A stretch of DNA of 64,000 nt, taken from Inia geoffrensis. Lineage: Eukaryota > Chordata > Mammalia > Artiodactyla > Iniidae. The stretch lies in contig CM070901.1 of assembly GCA_036417435.1 (NCBI GenBank), positions 65,964,501 to 66,028,500 of the forward strand, written 5' to 3'. Below, in pieces: positions 1 to 11,138 of the stretch. Under the pieces are notes generated by a model that had not been told where the DNA came from, searched no databases, and worked only from the letters and a program-made list of their open reading frames with translations. The first letter of the stretch is position 1; each line of letters opens with the position of its first letter. A program made the position numbers and the translations under genes.

Positions 1-235
1 ATAGAAGATATTCTAGGTGCTAGGTCCTCTCCATGTATTATTTCATTAATTCTCACAACTGCATGAAGTAGTTTCCATTCCCATTTTTCAGATGAAAAAT
101 CAAAACTTAACTCACTTAAGAAAACTTAATTTGCTTATAGTCATATATCTAGAAAATGGAGCCAAAATTTGAACCCACGTAATCTAATGGGAGAAAGCTC
201 TGTCTTTATCTGTTGTACTGTGCTACCTAATCTTG
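1..235 (-). mobile_element. MIR SINE (old, diverged)
   Basis: Reads as the reverse complement of a MIR core. The order of blocks is a 'tctcacaactgcatgaagtag' -like 3' region, then 'ccatttttcagatgaaaaat' and 'tttgaacccacg'. Diverged, with no visible target-site duplication; the left edge is cut by the window. Family assignment is from remembered consensus. Confidence 0.75.
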
Positions 236-1439
236 AACCCTATAACTGGTGGGGACAGTGTTAATTTTTGTGAGCAGTAGACCCCTTCTTTTTATGTTCC
301 TCAGGTCGTATCCCTGGGTCCTTCTAGGAAAGATTGTATCCCTAGATACCTTCCACCCTTTACCACCCCCCTACAATACTCACAAAATACCTATGAAGAC
401 TTGAGCAGTTCTTTGGGGAGGGATTTAGTTGATTGGATTCTTTGATCTACTTTTCTCTTGTGTTCTAGGGATTATGTCCCCTTGTAGGCTTTTGGGTAGA
501 CTGGTAGCCTGCCTCACAAGGGCATTCCAGGCCTTCAGAGATGTCCTATGTAGGTATTCTCACATTCCTAACCCTCTTTTCCCACAATTTGGCAGCTTCC
601 AGGGTCTCTCCCAGCCCTTATTTCCCTGGGACCTATGATCATTCCAAAGAAAAAGAATAAAGTTCCAGGCTCTCTGTTTCTGCCTTTGTCTTAACAGGAA
701 ATTTCACAGCTATAGCCTTTTGTTGGTTGTCATTTGTTTCTGGTTCTGTTAATTGATGTGGGCTCCACCAAAAGTTTTTTTGTGGAGTTAATATTAACTA
801 AAACAACACATTTAATGCATTTACTCCACCCCAAGGATTAATTTCCTTAGGAAAACCACTATTTGCTCTACATGAGAAATTCATAATCACAGTATTAACA
901 TAATTTTGACTTATTTCTTAGGAATAAACCAGACTATATTATGCTAAGAGATCATTCCCAATTTGAGTGGCAATGAATTTTCTCAAAATCACTTTATTTC
1001 TTCCCTAACGACAGTGGGGGTGTGGTTGTTTGGGGGGAAGGGTGAGGACATTTTATTTCACTGTGTTATGTTTTCATTTTAGGCTTGGAGACAGAAAGCA
1101 GAGTGGCAAACCACGTAGGGTGGTAGCTTAGTAGGGAATAGAAATTTAAACTAAGATTCTAACCCCTAGGTTAATCAGAATTCACAAGATTGCAAAAATT
1201 TTGTCTAAATTGTAAAGATAACAGCCATACCATCAACAGGAATTCATTGAATATTTGTATGTGTCAGACACTCTACTTTCAGAACCAAAAATTCGGACAG
1301 ATTGCCTGCAAGTGCAAAATAACGTTTTAACTTTGTATTCTTCTCTAGGTGAGTGAAAAGGAAAAACTCTGTTTGTACTCTCAACACTGTTTCACTGTGG
1401 TCGCCAAATGTATGGGGTTTTTCCCATACGGCCAATTCT
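236..1439. other. Unassigned sequence, no gene seen
   Basis: No repeat family or coding exon is recognised here. The longest open frame is 69 codons at 429-638 and has no recognisable domain. A short stretch near 1240-1290 weakly resembles antisense L2 3' sequence but is too short to call. Confidence 0.5.
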
Positions 1440-2225
1440 ATGATACCAGCATCAGTTCTGACACTATCAGTTGATAGCTGGAGTTAGTGTCAGAGCCCAC
1501 AAGTTAAGGGCTCAGTTCCACAAGACTGCCACCACTTCAGAAGCCAATTGCAAGTCCCAGGTTGTCACCTGTACTTCTGACTGATGGACTAAAAATTGGA
1601 GTTCCCACGGCAGCCTCCTCAGGTTCAATAATTTGCTAGAATGGCTCACAGAACTCAGGAAAACACTTGTGTCTACCCGTTAGTTATATAATAAAGGATA
1701 AAGAGGAACAACCAGATGTGAGATACATAGGGTGAGGTGTGGAGGGTCATGAGCACAGGATCTTGTGTATCCATGGAGGTGGGGTGCCCCATACTCCTGG
1801 CACATTGATGTGTTCACAACCCCATACTTTAGGGATTTTTATGGAGGTTGCATCCCATAGACATGATTGATTATTAACTCAGTCTCCAGCCCCTCTCCCC
1901 ATCTCCCCTCTCCTCTCTCCAGAGAATGGGGGTCAGGGCTGAAAGTTCCAAGATTCTAATCATGGCTTGGTCTTTCTGGTGATCAGCACTCATCCTGAAG
2001 TTATCCAGGAACTCACCAAAAGTTGCCTCAGAACAAAAGATGCTCCTATTACCCAAGGTATTTAGGAGCTCTGTGTTAGGAACTAGGGTCAAAGACCAAT
2101 TATTAGAACAGAGGATGCTCCTAGCACCTTTATCAGTTTTTTTAGTAGGTTTTTAGTAGCTCTAGCCAGGAGCCAGGGACTAAGACCAAATATATATTTC
2201 CTATTGTATCACAGTATCACAGTGA
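1440..2225 (+). mobile_element. Ancient LTR-like repeat, copy 1
   Basis: About 0.8 kb that clearly matches a second stretch at 9795-10580 in the same orientation. Shared blocks include 'ttgctagaatggctcacaga', 'atttttatggagg' and 'catggcttggtctttctgg'. A block beginning 'gaacaaaagatgctcct' near 2031 recurs in diverged form from 2105, so the 3' end carries an internal duplication. Both copies show this, so it belongs to the family and not to this insertion. It resembles mammalian ERVL/MaLR-era LTR sequence, but I cannot name the family with certainty. No provirus interior is attached. Confidence 0.6.
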
Positions 2226-2344
2226 GAAACTGCAATGCCCTTTTATCTGCTCAAATTTAGACTCCTTATTCTGGTACTAGTCTATTTCTCAAACCATCCA
2301 ATCCACTTTTCTTATCCAACTTAATCTTCCACTACATTTTTTTG

Positions 2345-2403
2345 TTGCTGAAGTATAGTTGATTTACAATGTTGTGTTAATTTCTGCTGTACAGGAAAGT
2401 GAT

Positions 2404-2471
<68 letters not shown>

Positions 2472-2704
2472 CACACACACTTTCTTTTTTATATTATTGT
2501 CCATTATGGTTTATCCCAAGACTTCAAATATAGTTACCTGTGCTGTACAGTAGGACCTTGTTGTCCATCCATTCTATATGTAATAGTTTGCATCTACTAA
2601 CCCCAAACTCCCAGTCCATCCCTCCTCCATCCCACCTCCCCCTTGGCAACCACAGGTCTGTTCTCTTTGTCTGTGAGTCTGTTTCTGTCTTCTACTACTT
2701 TTTA
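2345..2704 (-). mobile_element. L1 3'-end fragment (antisense)
   Basis: Antisense L1 3'UTR. It opens with a T-run and 'agttgatttacaatgttgtg', continues through 'ttctgctgtacaggaaagtg', and contains the block 'ctgtgctgtacagtaggacc'. Its first 70 bases are homologous in inverted orientation to the 3' end of the sense L1 at 7985-8056. It abuts the 5' side of that L1 and carries the expanded TA tract at 2410-2467. Confidence 0.75.
2410..2480. repeat. (TA)n/(CA)n microsatellite in L1 3'UTR
   Basis: About 29 TA units to 2467, followed by a short 'catacacacacac' run. It lies where L1 3'UTRs of this type normally have a short 'tatacatatata' motif, so it probably grew from that seed. Likely length-polymorphic. 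Confidence 0.95.
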
Positions 2705-3434
2705 AAACATACCCTCTGGGCACTCCAGGACTGTAATGACTTGCAGCAGGGATAGGGGAGGATGGGGGCTTCGGCTGCTTCTTCTAGATGCTAGGGAATG
2801 CAGCTGGACCTGGATCCAAAGCAGGCTATCCATATCAATGGGCCCCAGAGGACAAGGCCCAGCTGGAGGACTGAGCGGAGCGCAGACGGCCAGCCACCCT
2901 GTGCCTTTGGATTCGAGAATTTAACCCATTTACATGTAAGATGTGTGGCTGAGAGGGTCTTGGTGCTCCAGCCGGGTGTCAGGCCTGAGCCTCTGAGGTG
3001 GGAGAGCCGAGTTCAGGATATTGGACAACCAGAGACCTCCCAGCCCCACGTAATATCCATCAGCAAGAGCTCTCCCAGAGATCTCCATCTCAATGCTAAG
3101 ACCCAGCTCCATTCAATGACCAGCAAGCTACAGTGCTGGACACCCCATGCCAAACAACTAGCAAGACAGGAACACAACCCCACCCATTAGCAGAGACCTA
3201 AAATCATAATAAGGCCACAGACACCCCCAAACACACCACTGGACACGTTCCTACCCACCAGAAAGATAAGATCCAGCCTCAGCTACCAGAACACAGGCAC
3301 CAGTCCCCTCCACCAGGAAGCCTACACAACCCAGTGCACCAACCTGAACCACTGGGGGCAGACACCAAAAACAACGGGAACTACGAACTTTCAGCCTGTG
3401 AATAGGAGACCCCAAACACAGTAAGTTAAGCAAA

Positions 3435-4284
3435 ATGAAAAAACAGACAAATACACAGCAGATGATGGAGCAAAGTAAACCCCCCCCCCAGATCAAACAA
3501 ATGAACAGGAAATAGGCAGTCTACCTGAAAAAGAATTCAGAGTAATGATAGTAAAGATGATCCAAAATCTTGGAAATAGAATGTAGAAAATACAAGAAAG
3601 GTTTAACAAGGATGTAGAAGAATTAACGAGCAAACAAATGATGAACAACACAATAAATGAAATTAAAAATTCTCTAGAAGGAATCAATAGCAGAATAACT
3701 GAGGCAGAAGAACAGATAAGTGACCTGGAAGATAAAATATTGGAAATAACTACCACAGAGCAGAATAAAGAAAAAAGAATAAAAAGAATTGAGGACAGTC
3801 TCAGAGACCTCTGGGACAAAATTAAATGCACCAACATTTGTATTATAGGGGTCCTAGAAGAAGAAAGAGACTGAGAAAATATTTGAAGAGATTATAGTTG
3901 AAAACTTCCCTAATATGGGAAAGGAAATAAGTCCAGGAAGTGCAGAGAGTCCCATACATGATAAATCCAAGGAAAAACATGCCAAGACACATATTAATCA
4001 AACTATCAAAAATTAAATACAATGAAAAAATATTAAGAGCAGCAAGGGAAAAGAAACAAATAACATACAAGGGAATCCCCATAAGGCTAACAGCTGATCT
4101 TTCAGCACAAACTCTGCAAGCCAGAAGGGAGTGGCAGGACATATCTAAAGTGATGAAATGGAGAGACCTACAACCAAGATTACTCTACCCAACAAGGATC
4201 TCATTCAGATTTGACAGAGAAATTAAAACCTTTACAGAGAAGCAAAAGCTAGGAGAATTCAGCACCACAAAACCAGATTTATAA
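3435..4284 (+). pseudogene. L1 ORF1 (RNA-binding protein) remnant
   Basis: L1 ORF1 encodes a trimeric RNA chaperone: a coiled coil, an RRM, then a C-terminal domain. The likely original start is the ATG at 3435. A run of nine or so C residues at about 3480-3490 disrupts the early frame. The frame 3638-3874 (78 codons) encodes a charged, heptad-like coiled-coil segment rich in Glu, Lys, Ile and Leu, and ends at a stop. The next readable segment, 3940-4284 (114 codons), matches the RRM/C-terminal part, with the familiar block 'ILRAAREKKQITYKGIPIRL' followed by 'LSAQTLQARREWQDI'. At least two frame disruptions separate the pieces. It lies 78 bases upstream of the ORF2 remnant, as in an intact L1. 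No functional protein is expected. Confidence 0.88.
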
Positions 4285-4362
4285 CAATTGCTAAAGGAAC
4301 TTCTCTAGGCAGGCAACACAAGAGAAGGAAAAGACCTACAATAAAAAACCAAAACAATTAAA

Positions 4363-7300
4363 ATGGTAATAGGAACATACATATCAATAATAACCTTAAA
4401 TGTAAGTGGATTAAATGCTCCAACCAAAAGACATAGGCTGGCTGAATGGACACAAAAACAAGGCCCATATACATGCTGTCTACAAGAGACCCACTTCAGA
4501 CCTAGGGACACATACAGACTGAAAGTGAGGGGATGGAAAAATATATTCCATGCAAATGGAAATCAAAAGAAAGCTGAGGTAGCCATTCTTATATCAGACA
4601 AAATAGACTTTAAAGACTATTACAGGAGACAGAGAAGGACACTACATAATGATCAAGGGATCAATCCAAGAAGAAGATATAACAATTGTAAATATTTATG
4701 CATCCAACATAGGAGCAACTCAATACATAAGGCAAATGCTAATAGCCATAAAAGGGGAAATCGACAGTAACACAATCATAGTAGGGGACTTTAACACCCC
4801 ACTTTCACCAATGGACAGACCATCCAAAATGAAAATAAGGAAACACAAGCTTTAAATTATACATTAAACAAGATGGACTTAATTGATATTTATAGGACAT
4901 TCCATCCAAAAACAACAGAATACATTTTCTTCTCAAGTGCTCATGGAACATTCTCCAGGATAGACCATATCTTGGGCCACAAATCAAGTCTTGGTAAATT
5001 TAAGAAAATTGGAATGGTATCAGGTATCTTTTCCGACCACTGCTCTGAGACTAGATATCAATTACAGGAAAAAACCTGTAAAAAAATACAAACACATGGA
5101 CACTAAACAATACAGTACTTAATAACCAAGAGATCACTGAAGAAATAAAAAAATACCTAGAAACAAATGACAATGAAAACATGACAACCCAAAACCTATG
5201 GGATGCAGCAAAAGCAGTTCTAAGAGGGAAGTTTATAGCAATACAGTCCTACCTCAAGAAATAAGAAACATCTCAAATAAACAACCTAACCTTACACCTA
5301 AAGCAGTTAGAGAAAGAAGGGAAAAAATCCCCAAAGTCAGCAGAGGAAAGAAATCATAAAAATCAGACTAGAAATAAATGAAAAAGAAATGAAGAAAACA
5401 ATAGCAAAGATCTATAAAACTAAAAGCTGGTTCTTTGAGAAGATAAACAAAATTGACAAACCATTAGCCAGACTCATCAAGAAAAAAACGGAGAAGACTC
5501 AGATCAACAGACTTAGAAACGAAAAAGAAGTAACAACTGACACTGCAGAAATGCAAAGGACTGTGAGAGATTACTACAAGCAACTATATGCTGATTAAAT
5601 GGACAACCTGGAAGAAATGGACAAATTTAGAAAAGCACAGCCTTCCGAAACTGAACCAGAAAGAAATAGAAAATATAAACAGACCAATCACAAGCACTGA
5701 AATTGAGACTGTGATTAAAAATCTTCCAACAAACAAAAGCCAACAACCATTTATGATAAAAATTCTCCAGAAAGTAGGTATAGAGGGAATTTACGTCAAC
5801 CTAATAAAGGGCATATACGACAAACCCACAGTCAACATTTTTCTCAGTGATGAAAAACTGAAACCATTTCCACTAACATCAGGAACAAGACAAGTGCCCA
5901 CTCTCACCACTGTTATTCAACACAGTTTTGGAAGTTTTAGCCACAGCAATCAGAGAAGAAAAAGAAAGAAAAGTAATCCAAATTGGAAAAGAAGTAAAAC
6001 TGTCACTGTTTGCACATGGCATGATACTATACATAGAGAATCCTAAAGATGCCACCAGAAAACTACTAGAGCTATTCAATGAATTTGGTAAAGTTGCAGG
6101 ATACAAAATTAATGTACAGAAATCTCTTGCATTCCTATACACTAATGATGAAAAATCTGAAAGAGAAATTAAGGAAACACTCCCATTTACCACTGCAACA
6201 AAAAGAATAAAATACCTAGGAATAAACCTACCTAGGGAGACAAAAGACCTGTATGCAGAAAACTATAAGACTGATGAAAGAAATTAAAGATGATACCAAC
6301 AGATGGAAAGATATACCATGTTCTTGGATTGGAAAAATAAATATTGTGAAAATGACTATACTACCCAAAGCAATCTAAAGATTCAATGCAATCCCTATCA
6401 AATTCCCAATGGCATATTTTATGGAACTAGAACAAAAAAATCTTAAAATTTGTTTGGAGACACAAAAGACCCTGAATACCCAAAGCAGTCTTGAGGGAAA
6501 AAACAGAGCTGGAGGAATCAGACTCCCTGACTTCAGACTATACTACAAAGTTACAGTAATCAAGACAATATGGTACTGGCACAAAAACAGAAACATAGAT
6601 CAATGCAACAAGATAGAAAGCCCAGACGTAAACCCACGCACCTATGATCAACTAATCTATGACAAAGGAGGTAAAGATATACAATGGAGAAAAGACAGTC
6701 TCTTCAATAAGTGGTGCTGGGAAAACTGGACAGCTACATGTAAAAGAATGAAATTAGAACACTCCCTAACACTATACACAAAAATAAGCTCAAAATGGAT
6801 TAGAGACCTAAATGTAAGACTGGACACTATAAAACTCTTAGAGGAAAACATAGGAAGAACACCCTTTAACATAAATCACAGCAAGATCTTTTTTGATGCA
6901 CCTCCTAGAGTAATGGAAATAAAAAAAATAAACAAATGGGATTTAAAAGCTTTTACACATCAAAGGCAAGATGAAAAGACAACCCTGGGAGAAAATGTTT
7001 GCAAATGAAGCAACTGACAAAGGATTAATCTCCAAAATATACAAGGAGCTCATGCAGCTCAATATCAAAAAAAACAAACAGCCCCATCGAAAAATGGGCA
7101 GAAGACCTAAACAGACATTTCTCTAAAGAAGATATACAGATTGCCAGCAAACACTTGAAAGGATGCTCAACATCACTAATCAGAGAAATGCAAATCAAAA
7201 CCACAATGTGATTTCACCTCACACCAGTCAGAATGGCCATCATCAAAAAATCTACAAACAATAAATGCTGGAGATGGTGTGGAGAAAAGGGAACCCTCTT

Positions 7301-7698
7301 GCACTGTTGGTGGGGATGTAAATTGATACAGCCACTATGGAGAAGTATGGAGGTTCCTTAAAAACCTAAAAGTAGAACTACCATACTAGCCAGCAATCCC
7401 ACAACTGGGCATATACCCTGAGAAAACCATAATTCAAAAAGAGTCATGTACCACAATGTTCATTGCAGCACTATTTACAATAGCCAGGACATGGAAGGAA
7501 CCTAAGTGTCCATCGACAGATAAATGGATAAAGAAGATGTGGCACATATATACAAAGGAATATTGCTCAGCCATAAAAAGAAACGAAATTGAGTTATTTG
7601 TAGTGAGGTGGATGGACCTAGAGTCTGTCATACAGAGTGAAGTAAGTCAGAAAGAGAAAAACAAATACTGTATGCTAACACATATATGTGGAATCTAA
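4363..7698 (+). pseudogene. L1 ORF2 (endonuclease/reverse transcriptase) remnant
   Basis: L1 ORF2 encodes an APE-type endonuclease, a reverse transcriptase and a Cys-rich C-terminus. The frame 4363-4770 gives the endonuclease start, with 'LNVSGLNAPTKRHRL' and 'CLQETHF', and then breaks. Further endonuclease pieces follow at 4649-4855 ('GDFNTPLSPMDR') and 4873-5106. The RT region begins at 5389 and is interrupted near 5740, where a block jumps from 'LPTNKSQ' to 'KILQKVGIEG'; roughly 80-100 residues of the fingers/palm appear to be missing (inference). A frameshift follows 'GTRQ' near 5892. In the frame 5928-6287 the catalytic FADD box reads FAHG (6009-6020), removing both metal-binding aspartates. 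The thumb/C-terminal part is readable at 6409-7008 and 7456-7698, ending in a TAA at the usual place before the 3'UTR. The element is dead on several independent grounds. Confidence 0.92.
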
Positions 7699-8133
7699 AA
7701 AAAAAAAAAAAAAAAAGTTCTGAAAAGCCTACAGGCAGGAATAAATATGCAGGCCTAGAGAATGGACTTGAGGACACAGGGAGGGGGAAGGGTAGGCTGG
7801 GATGAAGTGAGAGAGTGGCATTGACATTTATACACTACCAAATGTAAAATAAATAGCTAGTGGGAAGCAGCCGCATAGCACAGGGTGATCACCTCTATGC
7901 TTTGTGACCACCTAGAGGGGTGGGATAGTGTGGGTGGGAGGGAGACGCAAGAGGGAGGGGATATGGGGATATATGTATACATATAGCTGATTCACTTTGT
8001 TATACAGCAGAAACTAACACAACATTGTAAAGCAATTATACTCCAATAAAGATGTTAAAAAAAAAACACAATGTAATGTGTAAACCTTGACTGGACCCTG
8101 AACTAAATAAATAAGCAGCTCTATATGACATAA

Positions 8134-8157
8134 AACAAACAAACAAACAAACAAAAA
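8134..8157. repeat. (AAAC)n simple repeat
   Basis: Short run of 'aaac' units just downstream of the L1 A-tail. It may be the remains of another A-rich retrotransposon tail. Confidence 0.85.
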
Positions 8158-8160
8158 CCC

Positions 8161-9295
8161 TGTGTTCTAAAAAGGTTTGTCTCCTTGCAACAATCCCAGC
8201 TCACATCACTGTGAACTCTCAGTAGCTTACTTCCTTCCACCTGGTGCATTTTGTTCTGTTTCCATTTAGGATTCTCCTCCCCCTCCTTCCAACCTAGCCA
8301 AATTCAATTCTGCTATCTTTTATTTCACCAATCTTTCACTTCCTGCTCCAGTCCACACAGATCTTTCTTTTATTTGTTCTCCCAGTAGGTGCCACATAAT
8401 TACATACTAAAAAAGAAAACTATTTTATATAGCTTTTGCATCATTCCATACAGGTAAATTTGATTATCTAAATTGCAAATACTCTTAAAGTCAGGGACTG
8501 AAGCTTCTTCTTTATACACCCTATAACAATGAACCCTGCAGTTGGTCTATAAATATGGTCTGACCCATGGACCTATTTTGCTCCCTGATGAAGTTTTATC
8601 AATTTAAATGAGAAAAATAAGGACAGTGTAGTGAGCTTTTTATAAAGCTAAATTTACTTTGTTTAAAAACCAGTTTAGTATTGTCTTTTCTATGCTTTTT
8701 TAAGTTGAATTACCATTTTTTTCCAAGATGATTATAATAATAGATGGCTGCTTTCTAAATGTTCCTATTTGTCAAAGTACAGAATTGTCAATCTTGTGTC
8801 AGTATCTAGCTTTTGCTTGTACTGTTTCAAATAATCCAAAAGTCAGAGCATCACTGGTGTCACATAAGAACTTAATGACTTAGTTACTTTAATTCATGTT
8901 GCATGGCTCATTAATTCAAGAAGTTTCAGTTGAGTACCAACCCAATTTAAGATGCTTTAAATATTAAATATGTTGAAAACATGCTGGTAAACATTGAAAT
9001 GGGGAGGGTTTCTTTTTATTCAATTGTAGAGTAGCCCGTGTTCTCTAGTAAAGTGATTGATCTGAGCTAAAGATTAAGAATCACTCTCACAGAAAAAAAA
9101 TTTAATGTGACTCCCTGCTGACTTCTGTCAAAATCATGTGTGGTGCTGAACTGTTTAAAACTCAGATTATTGGACCCCATCCCCAGACCAAATGACTCAG
9201 GATCTCTGGATTTAAGAACTTTAAACTAGCACTTTAAAGTAGTCCCCCAAGTGGTTCTGATGCAGGTAGTCCATTAGAGTCGAGAACAGCTGCTC
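8161..9295. other. Unassigned sequence with a possible L2 relic
   Basis: No coding exon seen. A stretch at about 8480-8560 ('aaagtcagggactgaagctt' and a following 'ccctgcagttgg') resembles the sense 3' part of an L2 element but is weak. The rest is AT-rich and unassigned. Confidence 0.45.
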
Positions 9296-9299
9296 ACCT

Positions 9300-9500
9300 A
9301 GCAGGTTGATATAGATCTAGGTTCAGAACCCAGTTCTGCCTGTTACTAGTCATTGTTTTTTGGGGAAAGTTTCTATACATCTTTACGTCTCAGCTGAGTG
9401 TTCTAGATAATATGGTTAATAAGGCTGCTGTGATGAGGGTTAAATGAGATAGTGAATATAAAATAGTAACGCCATAAGAATGGTCAATAAATACTAGTTT
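9300..9500 (+). mobile_element. MIR SINE (sense)
   Basis: Matches MIR in order: 'aggttcagaacccagttctg', then 'ttaaatgagatagtg', then 'ggtcaataaatactag'. Old and diverged. Confidence 0.75.
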
Positions 9501-9794
9501 ACTTCCTTTCCTTCCTTTGAAATCCCCTTACACTTCAGTGAGTAGAATAGTTTCTGATCACTTATTTGACATTGCTCTTGACTGCCAATCTCATTATTGA
9601 ACTAGTTATGTGTTACTAAAGCTCTTTTTTTTTCTTATTACTGTTGAAGCGAAGGTCATCCTACTTGTCATTATTTTGCAAGAATATAGTACTTTCTTAA
9701 TCCCCAGGTTCCTGCTGCTCCTTTTCTTACCAGCAAGGGACCAAATGGACTAGAAAATATCTGAGTATTGGTTTCTGTCTGGGAAAAACTGTGT

Positions 9795-10580
9795 TTCTCC
9801 TTAACTCACACTCACAATGCTTCTGACACAAATTTAGAAATCAGTCCTACAAGACTGCCCCCTTTTCAGATGTCAATCACAAATTCTAGGTTGTTACCTG
9901 TACTGTTAACCAATCATCTGTAAATCAGGGTTCCCATGCCCCCTCCTTGGGTTTGATAATTTGCTAGAATGGCTCACAGAACTCAAGGAAATACTTGTGT
10001 TTACCAGTTTGTTATAAAGGACATAATAAAGGGTACAGATGAACAGCCAGATGAAGAGATACATAAGGTGAGGTCCAGAACGGTCCTGAGCATAGGAGAT
10101 TCTGTCCCTGTGGAGTTGAGGCCCCCTACCCTGCCAGTATGTAGATGTGTTCACCAACCCTGAAGCTCTCTGAACTCCATACTATTGAGATTTTTATGGA
10201 GGCTTCATTATATAGGCGTGATTAATTATTAACTCAATCTCTAGCCCCTCTTCCCTTACCAGAGAATGGGGGTTGGAACTAAAAGTTCCAAGCTTCAAAT
10301 CATGGCTTGGTCTTTCTGGAGACCAGCGCTCATCCTGAAACTATCCAGAAGCCCACCAAGGGTTGCCTCATTAGAACAAAGACACTCCTATCACCCAGGA
10401 AATTCCAAGGGATTTAGGGGCTCTGTGTCAGGGAACAGGGTCAAAGACCAATTACTAGAACAAAAGATGCTCCTAGTGCTCTCATCACTTAGGAAACCCT
10501 TAACTTACAAGGGTGTTAAGAGCTCTGTTCCAGGAAGCAAGGGCAAAGACCAATATATTGCTTCTATTATCTCAGTTTCC
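9795..10580 (+). mobile_element. Ancient LTR-like repeat, copy 2
   Basis: Second copy of the repeat at 1440-2225, same orientation and co-linear along most of its length. It preserves blocks missing from copy 1, such as 'gatgaagagatacataagg' and 'tctctgaactccatacta'. The 3' part carries the same internal duplication: 10373-10456 and 10457-10560 both start 'agaacaaa' and both end in a 'caaagaccaat' block. An open frame at 10266-10679 spans the element and has no independent coding support. The family name is uncertain. Confidence 0.6.
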
Positions 10581-10589
10581 TACTCAATA

Positions 10590-11040
10590 AAATGGGAACT
10601 TTTTCTAGATAATTTGATAGGTCCTTCTTGCTTAAAAAAAAAAAAGACAAAAATTTTCTCATTTTCATGTCATAAATAAAAGTTGAAAAGACTTCATTAA
10701 GTTCTCCAACTATTTATCACTTTTCCAATGTAGAATTCTAGATTAATATTGGAGAAAACTATTTTATTTCCAGAAAAATAATAAGTAAAGGATATACTAG
10801 AGTTAGTTTTTACTGAATGATGACATCTCTTTGGCTCTGAAAGGGGTTGAGGTAAGGAGAGATAGCAGGGGCTAGAGAGATAGGGTGGGAAAACCACACT
10901 TTGAGTAGCCTGGTCATATCAAAATCCCAGTAGCTCTTTCCTCTGTTTTAGCCTTACCCCTTGTAGGAGTTGCTTGCAAATGTGGGATGAGTTCTTTTGT
11001 ATGTGAATTCAGAAATTAAGAGATTAGAAAAAAGGCATTA
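10590..11040. other. Unassigned sequence, no gene seen
   Basis: AT-rich sequence without recognised repeats or exons. It includes an A-run at about 10634-10646. Confidence 0.45.
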
Positions 11041-11042
11041 TG

Positions 11043-11138
11043 TGTTCGTTTGCTAGAGCTACCATAACAAGTACCTCAAACTTGGTGTCTTTGGCAACCA
11101 GAAACTCATTGTGTCATAGTTCTGGAGACTAGAAGCAC
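11043..11138 (-). mobile_element. MLT1-type LTR, left part (split)
   Basis: Antisense MaLR LTR edge: 'gtttgctagagctaccataa', then 'aacttggtgtctttgg' and 'tctggagactagaag'. The remainder of the same LTR resumes at about 11885, after a separate insertion. Confidence 0.75.

Larger units (their letters stand above)
2705..8066 (+). mobile_element. Nearly full-length, inactive LINE-1
   Basis: Sense L1 with the expected order of parts: a G/C-richer 5'UTR segment (about 2705-3434), ORF1 remnant (3435-4284), short spacer, ORF2 remnant (4363-7698), and a 3'UTR containing a G-rich stretch ('gggagggggaagggtagg'), AATAAA at 8045-8050 and a 10-base A-tail (8057-8066). Both reading frames are broken many times, so the element cannot retrotranspose by itself. 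The 5' edge is uncertain because it touches an antisense L1 tail. No clear target-site duplication was found. The 3'UTR matches the truncated L1 tails at 50.6, 56.4, 57.6 and 59.7 kb, so one L1 lineage produced several of the insertions here. Confidence 0.9.

Noticed and set aside
2798..3190. 130-codon frame as a possible gene
   Set aside because: It lies in the L1 5'UTR, with no domain and an opposite-strand shadow at 2930-3112.
4363..7698. L1 ORF2 as an active reverse transcriptase gene
   Set aside because: Multiple frameshifts, an internal gap in the RT and loss of both catalytic aspartates.
1440..10580. The two LTR-like copies as the 5' and 3' LTRs of one provirus
   Set aside because: Between them, apart from the L1, lie a clear MIR and unassigned sequence, and nothing retroviral. 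MIR predates such a provirus, so independent insertions are favoured.
10266..10679. 137-codon plus-strand frame
   Set aside because: It spans the 3' part of the LTR-like repeat copy 2. The homologous copy at 1.9-2.2 kb does not keep the frame.
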